Assembly (NCBI GenBank): GCA_016933955.1
Contig: JAFGTT010000019.1
Coordinates: 62,001-126,000, forward strand
Reading direction: 5' to 3'
Length of the DNA: 64,000 nucleotides
Origin: Candidatus Zixiibacteriota bacterium
GTDB lineage: Bacteria; Zixibacteria; MSB-5A5; GN15; PGXB01
Both the position numbers and the translations under genes were made by a program. Below the pieces are notes generated by a model. The model was not told the DNA's origin. It saw nothing but the letters and a program-made list of their open reading frames with translations, and searched no databases. Within the stretch, counting starts at the first letter, position 1; every line of letters begins with the position of its first letter. Below, piece after piece: positions 41,792-50,924 of this stretch.

Positions 41792-44752
41792 ATGGCCGCT
41801 CCAAAGAAGACAAAAAAGAAGACTCAGATTAAGACTAAAACCAAGAAAATGCCGAAAAAGCCCGCAAAATCAGGAAAAAAGAGCATGAAAAAAGCCGCAT
41901 CGAAAAAGACGACAACGATTCGCAAAAAAACAGCTCCTCGCAAGCAAGCCGCTGCCGCCAAGGCCCAGGCCAAAACCGCCAAAGCCAGAACCGCCAAATC
42001 CTCAGCACCCCGAACCGCTAAAACCAAAGCCAAAGCCAAGACTCCGGCATCCAAAACAACGGACAAAAAACTTCAGTTTTCGGCCTATTATTTCTTTGGC
42101 GGCAAAAAGGCCGATGGGGATGCCGCCATGAGGGATCTCCTCGGTGGAAAAGGAGCCGGCTTGGCCGAAATGAGTCGGATCGGGGTTCCGGTTCCTCCCG
42201 GATTTACTATTACCACCGAAATATGCAAGATTTTTTATGAAAACGATCTGAAAATACCGGCCGAGATCGATAAAGACATTGAAAACCAGATGGCCAAAAT
42301 CGAAAAACTGGTCGGTATGAAATTCGGCGATCCCGAAAACCCCCTGCTGGTGTCGGTTCGATCAGGAGCTAAGTTTTCCATGCCCGGCATGATGGATACG
42401 ATTCTGAATCTCGGTCTCAATAAGGACACTCTTAAGGGTCTGGCGCAGAAGACCGGCGATGAACGGTTTGCCTACGACAATTACCGCCGATTTGTGCAGA
42501 TGTTCGGAAATGTCGTTCTGGGGATAGATAAGGACAAATTCGAAAAAGTTATCGAAATTAAAAAGAAAGACCGGAAAATAAAACAGGATTCTTCGCTCCA
42601 AGTCGAAGACCTCAATGATATCATCAAAAAATTTAAGGCTATTATCAAGCGCAAAACCGGGGAACCGTTCCCGGATGATCCTTACACCCAGTTACGTATG
42701 GCCCGTGACGCCGTATTTCGTTCCTGGAATAATCCCCGGGCGATCAGTTACCGCCGACTGAATAATATCCCCGGTGACTTGGGGACGGCCGTCAATGTTC
42801 AGGCGATGGTGTATGGCAATATGGGCAACACTTCCGGAACCGGGGTTGGGTTTACGCGAAATCCCGCCAACGGCAACAAGGAATTTTACGGTGAGTACCT
42901 GATTAACGCCCAGGGCGAGGATGTGGTGGCCGGGATACGGACCCCGCAACCGATTACCCGTTTGAAGGATGAAATGCCGCAGGTTTTTAAGCAGCTCGAA
43001 GAGATCACCAGTCGGTTGGAGAAGCATTATCGGGATGTCCAGGATTTCGAGTTTACCATACAGGAAGGCCAGCTTTACATGCTTCAGACGCGAACCGGCA
43101 AACGTACTGTTCAGGCGGCCCTGAAAATCGCTGTTGATATGGTGAAAGAGAAGCTTATCACCCGGGAAGAGGCGATCATGCGGATCGAGCCGGATCAACT
43201 TGATCAATTGCTTCATCGCCGATTGGATCCGGCCGCCAGGTTTGAGGTTATTGCCAAAGGTCTGCCGGCCTCTCCGGGAGCCGCCTCGGGGCGGGTATAT
43301 TTCAATTCCGAAGATGCCGTTAAGATGGCCACGGAAAAGAAGCCGGTTATCCTGGTGCGGCAGGAAACCAATCCCGATGATATCGAGGGCATGCATGCTT
43401 CGGCCGGGATTTTGACCTCGCGCGGAGGAATGACTTCGCATGCCGCGGTTGTCGCCCGCGGGATGGGGAAATGCTGTGTAGCCGGTTGCGAGGCGGTTCG
43501 GGTGAATGAGGCCAAGAAACAGTTCCAGGTCGGTAAGCTGATTATTAAAGAAGGTGAGATTATTACTTTAAACGGCTCAACCGGTGAAGTTATTGTCGGT
43601 GAAGTCTCAACCATCGAGCCGGAGCTTTCCGGTGAGTTTGCCGAGTTCATGATCTGGGCGGATGGAATTCGTCAACTCCGGGTTCGAACCAATGCCGATA
43701 CGCCGCCGGATGCCGCGCAGGCCCGGAAATTCGGGGCCGAGGGAATCGGTTTGTGCCGAACAGAACATATGTTCTTTGCCGAAGAGCGGCTGGGAATAGT
43801 GCAGGATATGATTCTGGCCGATTCGACCGAGGAACGTCAGGATGCTCTGGATAAACTGCTCCCCTTCCAAAAAGGCGATTTTAAGGGAATTTTCGAGGTA
43901 ATGGATGGCCTTCCGGTAACCATCCGAACCCTTGATCCGCCGTTGCATGAATTTCTGCCGGATAAAGTGGAAATCAAAAAGCAGATCGAAGCTCTTGATA
44001 AGTACGATGAACATTATGATGATAAGCTGGCCAGGAAGAGGAAAATCCTGCAACGGATTGACGAACTCAAAGAAGTCAACCCGATGCTGGGTCATCGCGG
44101 TTGCCGGCTGGGAATCGTTTTCCCGGAGATAACCGAGATGCAGGTTCGGGCTATAATCGAAGCCGCCTGCGAACTGGCCCGCGCCAAGAAAAAGGTCATT
44201 CCGGAAATCATGATCCCCCTGGTCGGGCATATCAACGAATTCCGCAACCAGAAGGAAATCGTCAAACGGGTGGCCGATGAGGTTATCAAGAAGTACAAGA
44301 TCAAGGCTCTGGAATACCGGATCGGAACCATGATCGAGATTCCAAGAGCCGCCCTGACGGCCGATGAAATTGCCACCGAGGCGGAATTCTTCAGTTTCGG
44401 AACCAATGACCTGACCCAAATGACGATGGGCTTTTCGCGCGATGATGCCGGGAAATTCCTGCGATACTATGTCGAGAAGGGTATCCTGCCCAAGGATCCC
44501 TTTGTTTCCATCGATCAAACCGGTGTCGGTCAACTGGTCCAGATGGGGACCGAAAAAGGCCGGGCAACCAATCCCAATCTGAAGATCGGTATCTGCGGTG
44601 AACATGGCGGCGACCCATCCTCGATCGAATTCTGCCATCGAACCGGCCTGAATTATGTCTCCTGTTCGCCGTTCCGGGTTCCGATAGCCCGGCTGGCGGC
44701 GGCCCAGGCGACAATTAAAGAGAAACAGAAGACCACCGAACGCGACAAATAA
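41792..44752 (+). CDS. ppdK: Pyruvate, phosphate dikinase with histone-H1-like N-terminal extension
   Basis: 986 residues against the usual 870-890. Residues 1 to about 93 are a disordered Lys/Ala/Thr-rich tail with repeated KTAKA-type motifs, like histone H1 or bacterial Hc1 tails. The enzyme proper then starts (YYFFGGKKADGD): ATP-grasp domain, swivelling domain with phosphohistidine H550 in GGMTSHAAV, and PEP/pyruvate barrel with C958 in YVSCSPFRVP. It interconverts pyruvate + ATP + Pi and PEP + AMP + PPi in central carbon metabolism. AAGGAGGG precedes the ATG. An inverted repeat (TTTTCCAA/TTGGAAAA, 41754-41776) overlaps that ribosome site and might limit translation. Confidence 0.96.
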   Translation: MAAPKKTKKKTQIKTKTKKMPKKPAKSGKKSMKKAASKKTTTIRKKTAPRKQAAAAKAQAKTAKARTAKSSAPRTAKTKAKAKTPASKTTDKKLQFSAYYFFGGKKADGDAAMRDLLGGKGAGLAEMSRIGVPVPPGFTITTEICKIFYENDLKIPAEIDKDIENQMAKIEKLVGMKFGDPENPLLVSVRSGAKFSMPGMMDTILNLGLNKDTLKGLAQKTGDERFAYDNYRRFVQMFGNVVLGIDKDKFEKVIEIKKKDRKIKQDSSLQVEDLNDIIKKFKAIIKRKTGEPFPDDPYTQLRMARDAVFRSWNNPRAISYRRLNNIPGDLGTAVNVQAMVYGNMGNTSGTGVGFTRNPANGNKEFYGEYLINAQGEDVVAGIRTPQPITRLKDEMPQVFKQLEEITSRLEKHYRDVQDFEFTIQEGQLYMLQTRTGKRTVQAALKIAVDMVKEKLITREEAIMRIEPDQLDQLLHRRLDPAARFEVIAKGLPASPGAASGRVYFNSEDAVKMATEKKPVILVRQETNPDDIEGMHASAGILTSRGGMTSHAAVVARGMGKCCVAGCEAVRVNEAKKQFQVGKLIIKEGEIITLNGSTGEVIVGEVSTIEPELSGEFAEFMIWADGIRQLRVRTNADTPPDAAQARKFGAEGIGLCRTEHMFFAEERLGIVQDMILADSTEERQDALDKLLPFQKGDFKGIFEVMDGLPVTIRTLDPPLHEFLPDKVEIKKQIEALDKYDEHYDDKLARKRKILQRIDELKEVNPMLGHRGCRLGIVFPEITEMQVRAIIEAACELARAKKKVIPEIMIPLVGHINEFRNQKEIVKRVADEVIKKYKIKALEYRIGTMIEIPRAALTADEIATEAEFFSFGTNDLTQMTMGFSRDDAGKFLRYYVEKGILPKDPFVSIDQTGVGQLVQMGTEKGRATNPNLKIGICGEHGGDPSSIEFCHRTGLNYVSCSPFRVPIARLAAAQATIKEKQKTTERDK

Positions 44753-44782
44753 AACGATTCGACATCAAGAAGGACATCATGA

Positions 44783-44818
44783 CCGAACCCGCCATCCCAT
44801 GGGCGGGTTCGGTTTTTT
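44783..44818 (+). terminator. Intrinsic terminator after ppdK
   Basis: CCGAACCCGCC (44783-44793) pairs perfectly with GGCGGGTTCGG (44802-44812), followed by six T. Confidence 0.93.
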
Positions 44819-44878
44819 GTCGTATAAATCGGGATCGGGTCTTGATTCTGCCGGGTATGGTTATTATGGGGGACGCAA

Positions 44879-45076
44879 CCTCATGAGTCCATTATGATTG
44901 GCGATCGGGCGGACAATGATATTATCCCGGCAAAAACGATCGGGATGAAAACCGTTCTGGTTTTAATAGGGGCTCACCGATGCCAGCAACTGCGTCTGCC
45001 GGGCGAAAGGCCGGATTACACAATTGAGAATATACCGGCATTATTGGATATCCCGGAAATTCGGACACGGCTTTAA
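44879..45076 (+). pseudogene. Remnant of a HAD-family hydrolase (C-terminal third)
   Basis: The frame PHESIMIGDRADNDIIPAK continues with TIGMKTVLV and RPDYTIENIPALLDI, the motif III-IV region and C-terminus of HAD phosphatases of the pyrophosphatase-like type. Homology begins before the first ATG (44894): the P-H-E-S residues normally found upstream are encoded at 44879-44890. The nucleophile Asp domain is absent and an in-frame TGA lies about 14 codons further upstream. It is therefore most likely the tail of a lost gene rather than a 60-residue protein. Confidence 0.6.
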
Positions 45077-45272
45077 ACCGATTATTGGAATAACCGGGTA
45101 TTGCTCTGAGGGTGGCTTCGAATTAATTCCATTAATAATTTTATTGAACGAAGAGGGCTCTTCATTAGTCTAAAATATAGGAAAATAAGAAAAAAGCTAT
45201 TGTGGACAGGCGGCTTTTTGATTATTATAACTATCTTAAATAGAATAATTAAGGCTTTAGGGAGTGATAAAA

Positions 45273-45725
45273 ATGAGAAAATTGACTTTTGTGCTTTTAA
45301 TTGCCATTGCTATTATGGCCGGCTGTGCCGATGACGTTATTATCCCCCCGCAGAGTGAATTACGAGGTGCATATACCGGTGTCTATAAAGTGGTAACAGA
45401 TTATAAAGATCCGAGTTCTGCCACCACTGATCGCCAGAATGTGGATTGGACATTTACCGATCAGAAATTCTTCTGCACCGTGACGGATGATGACAATGTT
45501 TGGTTGTGTGATTATTCGGGGTATTATGAGGTTACCGATGCTCTGATTCTCTCGGATACTCTGGTTGGTGTGCAAACCTGCGATAAAGACAAGCTTTTGG
45601 TTGGCAGGACACAATTGATTCGCTATCAAGGTTCTGAGGATCAGTTGGATTCAGTGGTAATAACGCAAGAGGATTCAACAAACGTGATGTTCAAAACCCT
45701 GGTTTTGATTCCTGAGCCGGAATAA
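45273..45725 (+). CDS. Small lipoprotein, family unknown
   Basis: 150 residues. The signal peptide MRKLTFVLLIAIAIM ends in the lipobox MAGC. The mature part is beta-rich: YTGVYKVVTDYKD, DWTFTDQKFFCTVT, DYSGYYEVTDALILS, like lipocalin-style '…tw tf' domains in small periplasmic lipoproteins. GGGAG lies eight bases before the ATG. Upstream, at 45150-45163, GAAGAG-GG-CTCTTC forms a short palindrome beside a TTGAAC box, a possible operator. A terminator follows. Confidence 0.7.
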   Translation: MRKLTFVLLIAIAIMAGCADDVIIPPQSELRGAYTGVYKVVTDYKDPSSATTDRQNVDWTFTDQKFFCTVTDDDNVWLCDYSGYYEVTDALILSDTLVGVQTCDKDKLLVGRTQLIRYQGSEDQLDSVVITQEDSTNVMFKTLVLIPEPE

Positions 45726-45739
45726 CCGCAAGAAATTTT

Positions 45740-45770
45740 GGCCTCCGCCTGATGCGGAGGCCTTTTTTTT
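45740..45770 (+). terminator. Intrinsic terminator between the two small lipoprotein genes
   Basis: GGCCTCCGC (45740-45748), loop CTGAT, GCGGAGGCC (45754-45762), eight T. A perfect 9-bp stem. Confidence 0.93.
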
Positions 45771-45793
45771 ATGAGGTTTGGGAGGATAAATTT

Positions 45794-46249
45794 ATGTCAT
45801 TAAAAAGAACTATTGGCCTGTTTTTTCTTGTTTCCATTCTCCTGGGGGCTATAACTTGCAGTGAGGATAATGGTCTCGGTCCGGTTTCATTTGATCCTCC
45901 GGTGAAATTGACGGGGACCTATCTGCTGACATTCGATTGGCTGACCGATGATTCGCTCAGTGCCTCATGCACCGCCGAGTTCGAATTCAAATCACAGGGT
46001 GTCTTTTTTATGCGGGTCGAGGACGACGGAAATACGGGCAGTTTCGATATTTGCAGTGTCGAAGGAACATGGTCTTTTGACGGAGATTCGCTGTATATAA
46101 CCGTGACCAACGAAAATTTATATCAGGATCTTTGCCGCCCGGACGCCAAACCCCAAGCCCGATATCGCTATACAACAGACGGTGATTATATAGTCTTTGA
46201 ATCCCGGACACCGGATCCATATCGGCGGATAGAAATTTACGGCCGATAG
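45794..46249 (+). CDS. Small exported (probably lipid-anchored) beta-rich protein
   Basis: 151 residues. The signal peptide MSLKRTIGLFFLVSILLGAITC has Cys after Thr, so the lipobox is off consensus. The mature domain resembles lipocalin-like small domains (GTYLLTFDWLTDDS, FEFKSQGVFFMRVEDDG, VEGTWSFDGDSLYITV). It shares strand order and size with the gene just upstream and may be a distant relative. GGGAGGA precedes the ATG. It lies directly after a terminator, so it needs its own promoter or depends on read-through. Confidence 0.7.
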   Translation: MSLKRTIGLFFLVSILLGAITCSEDNGLGPVSFDPPVKLTGTYLLTFDWLTDDSLSASCTAEFEFKSQGVFFMRVEDDGNTGSFDICSVEGTWSFDGDSLYITVTNENLYQDLCRPDAKPQARYRYTTDGDYIVFESRTPDPYRRIEIYGR

Positions 46250-46279
46250 AAATAAGCCCGGCATAAATTTTTAATTTTT

Positions 46280-46298
46280 ACTGACAGCACCTGTCAGT
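46280..46298. promoter_or_regulatory. Perfect 8-bp inverted repeat upstream of comM (operator-like)
   Basis: ACTGACAG and CTGTCAGT are separated by CAC. A 19-base palindrome with TGACAG half-sites is of the kind bound by TetR-family dimers. No T-run follows, so a terminator for the preceding gene is unlikely. It lies about 85 bases before the comM start. Confidence 0.4.
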
Positions 46299-46381
46299 CA
46301 ATCATCCTATTATTAGATAAGGAAAATCCCCGGCCCGAAAGTGCGGGTTTGGCGGTATTGTATTATCGGAGGGGAGAATTT

Positions 46382-47920
46382 ATGCTGGCCAAGGTATATT
46401 CATCGGCGACTCTTGGAGTCAACGCCTATACGGTTGAGGTTGAAGCAGATATTCAGCAACAGTTGCCGGCCTTTATTACGGTTGGGTTGCCGGATGGGGC
46501 GGTCCGGGAGTCCAAAGAAAGAGTCACGGCGGCCATTAAGAATTCCGATTTTGTCTTTCCCTCGAAAAAAATAACCATCAACCTGGCCCCGGCGGATATC
46601 CGCAAGGAGGGTTCGGCTTTCGATCTGCCGATGGCGGTCGGGATTCTGGCGGCCACCGGTCAAATTTTGCGTGACAGCTTTGATGATTATGTTCTTCTGG
46701 GGGAATTATCGCTCGATGGGGCGGTGCGGCCGGTGCCGGGAGTGTTGCCGATGGCGATGCATGTGCAGAACAATAACGGCATCAAAGGAATCCTGGTTCC
46801 CAGAGAAAATGCGGCGGAGGCGGCCATGGCCGAACAACTGCCGGTTTATCCGGTTTCGTCGCTTAAGGAGGCGATTCATTTTCTAGAGGATCCGGGAACG
46901 ATAAAGAGGTATGAACTTGATATAAAGTCGGTTTTTTCGGCCCATCGCAAGTACGATGTCGATTTTTCCGATGTTAAGGGTCAGGAATCGGCTAAGCGGG
47001 CGCTGGAAGTGGCGGCGGCCGGAGGGCATAATATCATCATGACCGGTCCGCCGGGATCAGGTAAGACGATGCTGGCGAGGCGGTTGCCGACCATTCTCCC
47101 GGATATAACGATCCCCGAAGCACTGGAAACGACGAAGATTCACTCCGTCGCCGGGTTATTGCCGGATAATGCCGCTCTGATTGCCACCCGCCCTTTCCGC
47201 GCCCCGCATCATACGGTTTCCGATGCCGGATTAATCGGCGGGGGCCGTATTCCCAAACCCGGCGAGGTTTCGCTGGCTCATCATGGGGTCCTTTTTCTGG
47301 ACGAAATCGCCGAATTTCATAAGGATGTTCTTGAGGTTTTAAGGCAACCGATGGAGGACGGTCAGGTCACCCTTTCACGAGCGACGACATCACTGACTTA
47401 TCCGGCTTCATTCATGCTGGCGGCGGCCATGAATCCCTGTCCGTGCGGCTATTTCGGGGACAGCAGTCACGAGTGCAACTGCTCGTCATCGGCCATCCAG
47501 CGATATATGTCACGGATTTCCGGGCCTTTGCTGGATCGGATCGATATCCATATAACAGTGCCTTCGGTCAAGTTTAAAGAGCTGTCTTCGGATGCCTGCG
47601 GCGAGAAATCGGAGATCATTCGCCGCCGGGTGAATATCGCCCGGCAGATCCAGTTGGATCGGTTTGGTAACGAAAAAAAGATATTCTGCAATGCGCATAT
47701 GAAATCCAAAGACAGCCGTCATTATTGCCGCATAAATGAGAAATCCAAATCGCTTTTAAATCTGGCCATCAGCAAGCAGGGATTATCGGCACGAGCCTAT
47801 GACAGGATTTTGAAAGTATCGCGGACTATTGCCGATCTGGAGGGAGCGCCGGAAATCGAAACCACCCATGTGGCCGAGGCTATTCACTATCGTTCTCTGG
47901 ATCGCAATCTCTGGTTGTAG
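46382..47920 (+). CDS. comM: ComM/YifB-family AAA+ ATPase (Mg-chelatase-like)
   Basis: 512 residues, family length. The N-terminal Lon-protease-like fold opens LAKVYSSATLGVNAY and includes VGLPDGAVRESKERV. The AAA+ module has Walker A GPPGSGKT at about residue 222, Walker B LFLDEIAEF and arginine finger region LLDRIDIH, followed by a C-terminal helical Mg-chelatase domain (SARAYDRILKVSRTIADLEG). NPCPCGYFGD is the conserved Cys segment. ComM is a hexameric branch-migration helicase aiding recombination during transformation. ATG 46382 follows GGAGGGG; the longer frame from 46349 is unlikely. Confidence 0.95.
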   Translation: MLAKVYSSATLGVNAYTVEVEADIQQQLPAFITVGLPDGAVRESKERVTAAIKNSDFVFPSKKITINLAPADIRKEGSAFDLPMAVGILAATGQILRDSFDDYVLLGELSLDGAVRPVPGVLPMAMHVQNNNGIKGILVPRENAAEAAMAEQLPVYPVSSLKEAIHFLEDPGTIKRYELDIKSVFSAHRKYDVDFSDVKGQESAKRALEVAAAGGHNIIMTGPPGSGKTMLARRLPTILPDITIPEALETTKIHSVAGLLPDNAALIATRPFRAPHHTVSDAGLIGGGRIPKPGEVSLAHHGVLFLDEIAEFHKDVLEVLRQPMEDGQVTLSRATTSLTYPASFMLAAAMNPCPCGYFGDSSHECNCSSSAIQRYMSRISGPLLDRIDIHITVPSVKFKELSSDACGEKSEIIRRRVNIARQIQLDRFGNEKKIFCNAHMKSKDSRHYCRINEKSKSLLNLAISKQGLSARAYDRILKVSRTIADLEGAPEIETTHVAEAIHYRSLDRNLWL

Positions 47921-48028
47921 AAATTTTCCACTCAATTTTACGCTGACAGCCGCCGAATTGAGAAAATATCTATTCTTGACAATTTTATATCCGTAATTAA
48001 CTTGCATTAATTTTGGAGTAACAAACCG

Positions 48029-49768
48029 ATGGCTGAATTGACCAAAATGGAAAAGCTGCTGCTTCACGCCGGGCGGCTTCTGACCTCGACTCTCGATTAC
48101 GAGGAGTTGATGAAGTTGGTGCTGGAATTAGCGGCGAAGGCGACCGATTCCGAGGCGGCGCTGGTTTACCGGATCGACAAAAATATTGATGTGGTCCGGG
48201 GACGGTTTGCGCGTTGCTGTGATTCCGAGGTGATATATTTCACCCTCGATAAGGGGGAGGGTATTATCGGCTGGGTGGCTGAAAACCGGGAGCCGGTCAT
48301 TTCCAACGAGCCTGATAAGGACCAGCGTTTTTCACCTAAACTTGAGGATAACCTGGGGATCAAATTCCGCAACACCCTGGCCGTGCCGCTTATCGGCCGG
48401 GCCCATATGATCGGTGTCGTCGAAGTGGTCAACAAGTATGAAGGCGGGTATACCGAAAACGATCTCGATACTGTTTTCGGTCTGGCTAACCAGTTTGCGG
48501 TGGCAATTGATAATGCCAACTTGTATCGTGATGCCAAACGTCGGGCCGTCGAGCAGCAGTTGCTGTATGATGTCAGTAAGACGCTGTCCAGCACTTTGAA
48601 TATTGATGAAGTTCTTCGATTGATTCTTAGTTCGCTCAACAAGGTGGTCGGTTTTATCGCCGGCGGGGTCTTTCTTCTGGATGAAGAAAAGAACGAGGTC
48701 AGCACGGTGTACTCAGAAGGATACAGTCATTCAGGCAGCGAGGAATTCATGCAGCTCAAGATCGGGCAGGGCCTGGTCGGCTGGGTAGCCAAGACCGGCG
48801 AGGCAGTGATTGTGCCAGATGTCGATAAGGATGAGAGGTATGTCAGCGGACACCCGGAAACCAAGTCGGAAATCGGGGTGCCGATGAAAATCGACGGGCG
48901 AATTATCGGCGTGCTCAATCTCGAATCGAGCAAGCCCGATGCCTACGACGATCATTCGCTGGAACTGGTAACGGCCTTTGCCAGCCATGCCGCGATATCG
49001 GTCGAACGAGCTATCATGCACGAACAGATGATCGCAAATCAGAGGCTGGCCGAGCAACTCAGTATCGCAAGAAATATTCAACTGTCATTTTTGCCGAAGG
49101 CCGATCCGGTTATCAGGGGCTATGATATCTCGGGAGTGAACATACCCTCCGGCGAGGTGGGCGGCGACTATTTCGATTATATCAAGATAATAGATAACCA
49201 GCATGGTATCGCTATTGCCGATGTTTCCGGCAAAGGTATTCCGGCGGCCTTGATTATGGCTTCTTTTCGGGCTTCCCTGATCGCCGAAATCAGGAATAAT
49301 TACGCCATCAGAACCATTTGCTCCAAAGTCAATTCATTGTTGTTCGAATCGGTCGAGCAGGGCAACTATGTGACGGCCTTTTACGGTGTCCTCGATTCCA
49401 AAAACGATATCTTCACTTTCTGTAACTGCGGTCACAATCGTCCTATATTGATTCGTCAGGATGGTTCGGTTGAAATGCTCAGGGAAGGCGGCCTGGCTCT
49501 GGGGGTTTTGATAAACACTGTTTATGAAGAACGGCCGATTTTCCTTCGTTCGGGTGACCTGATTGTTTTTTATACGGATGGCGTAACCGAGGTCAATAAT
49601 GATAGCGGTGAGGAATTCGGCGAGAAACATCTGATTGATGCCGTGAAGGAATGCCGTCAACAGCCGGCTCGCGAAATTCACGGTGAAATTGTCCGGCGTG
49701 TGAAAGAGTTCGCCTCGCGCAAGCATGTTTTCGACGATCTGACTATGATCGTAATGAAAAAAATATAA
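48029..49768 (+). CDS. GAF-GAF-SpoIIE protein phosphatase (RsbU-like)
   Basis: 579 residues, soluble. Two GAF sensor domains (about 20-165 and 185-335) and a PP2C-type SpoIIE phosphatase domain (about 375-578). Metal-binding acidic residues are visible in GGDYFD, DVSGKG, FYTDGVTE and DDLTMIV, so the phosphatase looks active. Such proteins dephosphorylate anti-sigma-factor antagonists in partner-switching stress pathways after a small ligand or redox cue is sensed by GAF. No antagonist or kinase gene lies next to it. GGAG is upstream of the ATG. Confidence 0.93.
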   Translation: MAELTKMEKLLLHAGRLLTSTLDYEELMKLVLELAAKATDSEAALVYRIDKNIDVVRGRFARCCDSEVIYFTLDKGEGIIGWVAENREPVISNEPDKDQRFSPKLEDNLGIKFRNTLAVPLIGRAHMIGVVEVVNKYEGGYTENDLDTVFGLANQFAVAIDNANLYRDAKRRAVEQQLLYDVSKTLSSTLNIDEVLRLILSSLNKVVGFIAGGVFLLDEEKNEVSTVYSEGYSHSGSEEFMQLKIGQGLVGWVAKTGEAVIVPDVDKDERYVSGHPETKSEIGVPMKIDGRIIGVLNLESSKPDAYDDHSLELVTAFASHAAISVERAIMHEQMIANQRLAEQLSIARNIQLSFLPKADPVIRGYDISGVNIPSGEVGGDYFDYIKIIDNQHGIAIADVSGKGIPAALIMASFRASLIAEIRNNYAIRTICSKVNSLLFESVEQGNYVTAFYGVLDSKNDIFTFCNCGHNRPILIRQDGSVEMLREGGLALGVLINTVYEERPIFLRSGDLIVFYTDGVTEVNNDSGEEFGEKHLIDAVKECRQQPAREIHGEIVRRVKEFASRKHVFDDLTMIVMKKI

Positions 49769-49902
49769 ATATCAAGTCGTAACCTTTGGCATCACTTTCT
49801 ACTTGATACATTTGGGAATCGAAAGTCCCGTCATAATAATTAATTTGACAGGATAAGGGAATTGTCTTAAGTTATAATGTATAAGTTAAATCAGGAGGAA
49901 TA

Positions 49903-50871
49903 ATGAAAAAGCCGATATTGCCCCTTTATATTCTTCTGGCCCTGTTGATCACCGGATGCAGCAGTGATGATAACGGGACCGATGGCGATGGCGATGAACC
50001 GACAATTGTCCGCCTGGTGGTGGATTCCGAAGCGACCAAGCCAACTTTAGGCAATGTTAATGAGGCTGTTTGGTTTACGATTGATTCAATGAAGGTGGAA
50101 ATTGGCGGATCATCGACATACGGGATCAATCCCAATCTGGGTAAACAGGATGTTACTCTGAGGGCTATTGAAGCTTCCGATACGCTTTATCTTTGGGCCC
50201 GCTGGCATGATGCCACCGCCAATATCTGGGGCGGGTATATTGTGAAAAGCTCTTTGGAACACGAATGGGATTCGGCTACATATACTTATGACGATCAGTT
50301 TTTTGTCCTGCTTGATGCCGGCGGCGATGGAGTGGAGACCGGGAAGATGGATGTTTGGAACTGGATGTCATCCCGGACGGCGCCCGGCTTTTTGGCCCAG
50401 GATGAAAGCTGGAACGGAACAGTTCATACGCTTGATACGGTTCAGCCCAATATTAATCCGTACCGCCGAAACTGGTCGAATTTGATGCAAAAACCGTTCT
50501 GGATGCATCGCGATACTCTCGACTATACGGGGTCGGTGTTGTATCTTGAAGATACGGTAGAAATGAATGTTTTCCTGAATTGGCCGGCCGGTTATAAGCT
50601 TCCGGGCTATGCCATCGATTCCACTATTCATAGTTCTGCCACCCGGGGGGAGAGCAGTCGCTGGGATGTAGTGGCTATTTCGAAATACGATAGTACCGGA
50701 CTGGATGCCTCCGACTATACCTGGACGGTGGTTTTCGCTAGAGCAATGAATACCGGTCGCGGTGATGATGTCAGCCTGACATCCCTGGATTCGATCGAAG
50801 TTCGGATCGAGGCGACTCATAACGGTAGTGACAGCCACTCCGGATCAGCACCATTCTGGATTATATTCTGA
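49903..50871 (+). CDS. Lipoprotein with ethylbenzene-dehydrogenase-type heme-binding domain
   Basis: 322 residues. The lipobox LITGC is followed by an Asp/Gly linker. The body follows the EB_dh (c/b-type heme) domain: NEAVWFTIDSMKV, KQDVTLRAIEASDTLYLWARW, DDQFFVLLDAGGDG, then DVWNWMSSRTAPGF and a late WTVVFARAMNTG. The domain in DMSO-reductase-type gamma subunits binds heme b; in lipoproteins like this it may carry electrons in the periplasm. Axial ligands cannot be assigned with certainty from sequence alone. Strong start (AGGAGG) and a terminator make it monocistronic. Confidence 0.75.
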   Translation: MKKPILPLYILLALLITGCSSDDNGTDGDGDEPTIVRLVVDSEATKPTLGNVNEAVWFTIDSMKVEIGGSSTYGINPNLGKQDVTLRAIEASDTLYLWARWHDATANIWGGYIVKSSLEHEWDSATYTYDDQFFVLLDAGGDGVETGKMDVWNWMSSRTAPGFLAQDESWNGTVHTLDTVQPNINPYRRNWSNLMQKPFWMHRDTLDYTGSVLYLEDTVEMNVFLNWPAGYKLPGYAIDSTIHSSATRGESSRWDVVAISKYDSTGLDASDYTWTVVFARAMNTGRGDDVSLTSLDSIEVRIEATHNGSDSHSGSAPFWIIF

Positions 50872-50895
50872 TGAATTATTCACCATAGGATATTA

Positions 50896-50924
50896 AAGCC
50901 GGCTGCAAACGAGCCGGTTTTTTT
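50896..50924 (+). terminator. Intrinsic terminator after EB_dh-like lipoprotein
   Basis: CCGGCT (50899-50904), loop GCAAACG, AGCCGG (50912-50917), extended by A-T and one G-T pair, then seven T. It overlaps the end of the convergent glycosyltransferase gene. Confidence 0.85.

Noticed and set aside
43607-44638. 343-codon minus-strand frame inside ppdK
   Set aside because: A long mirror frame of a GC-biased third-position gene; the plus-strand enzyme is unmistakable and the mirror has no known motif.
44894-45076. Independent 60-residue protein
   Set aside because: Similarity to the HAD C-terminus starts before the ATG, and the catalytic front part is missing, so a gene remnant is the better explanation.
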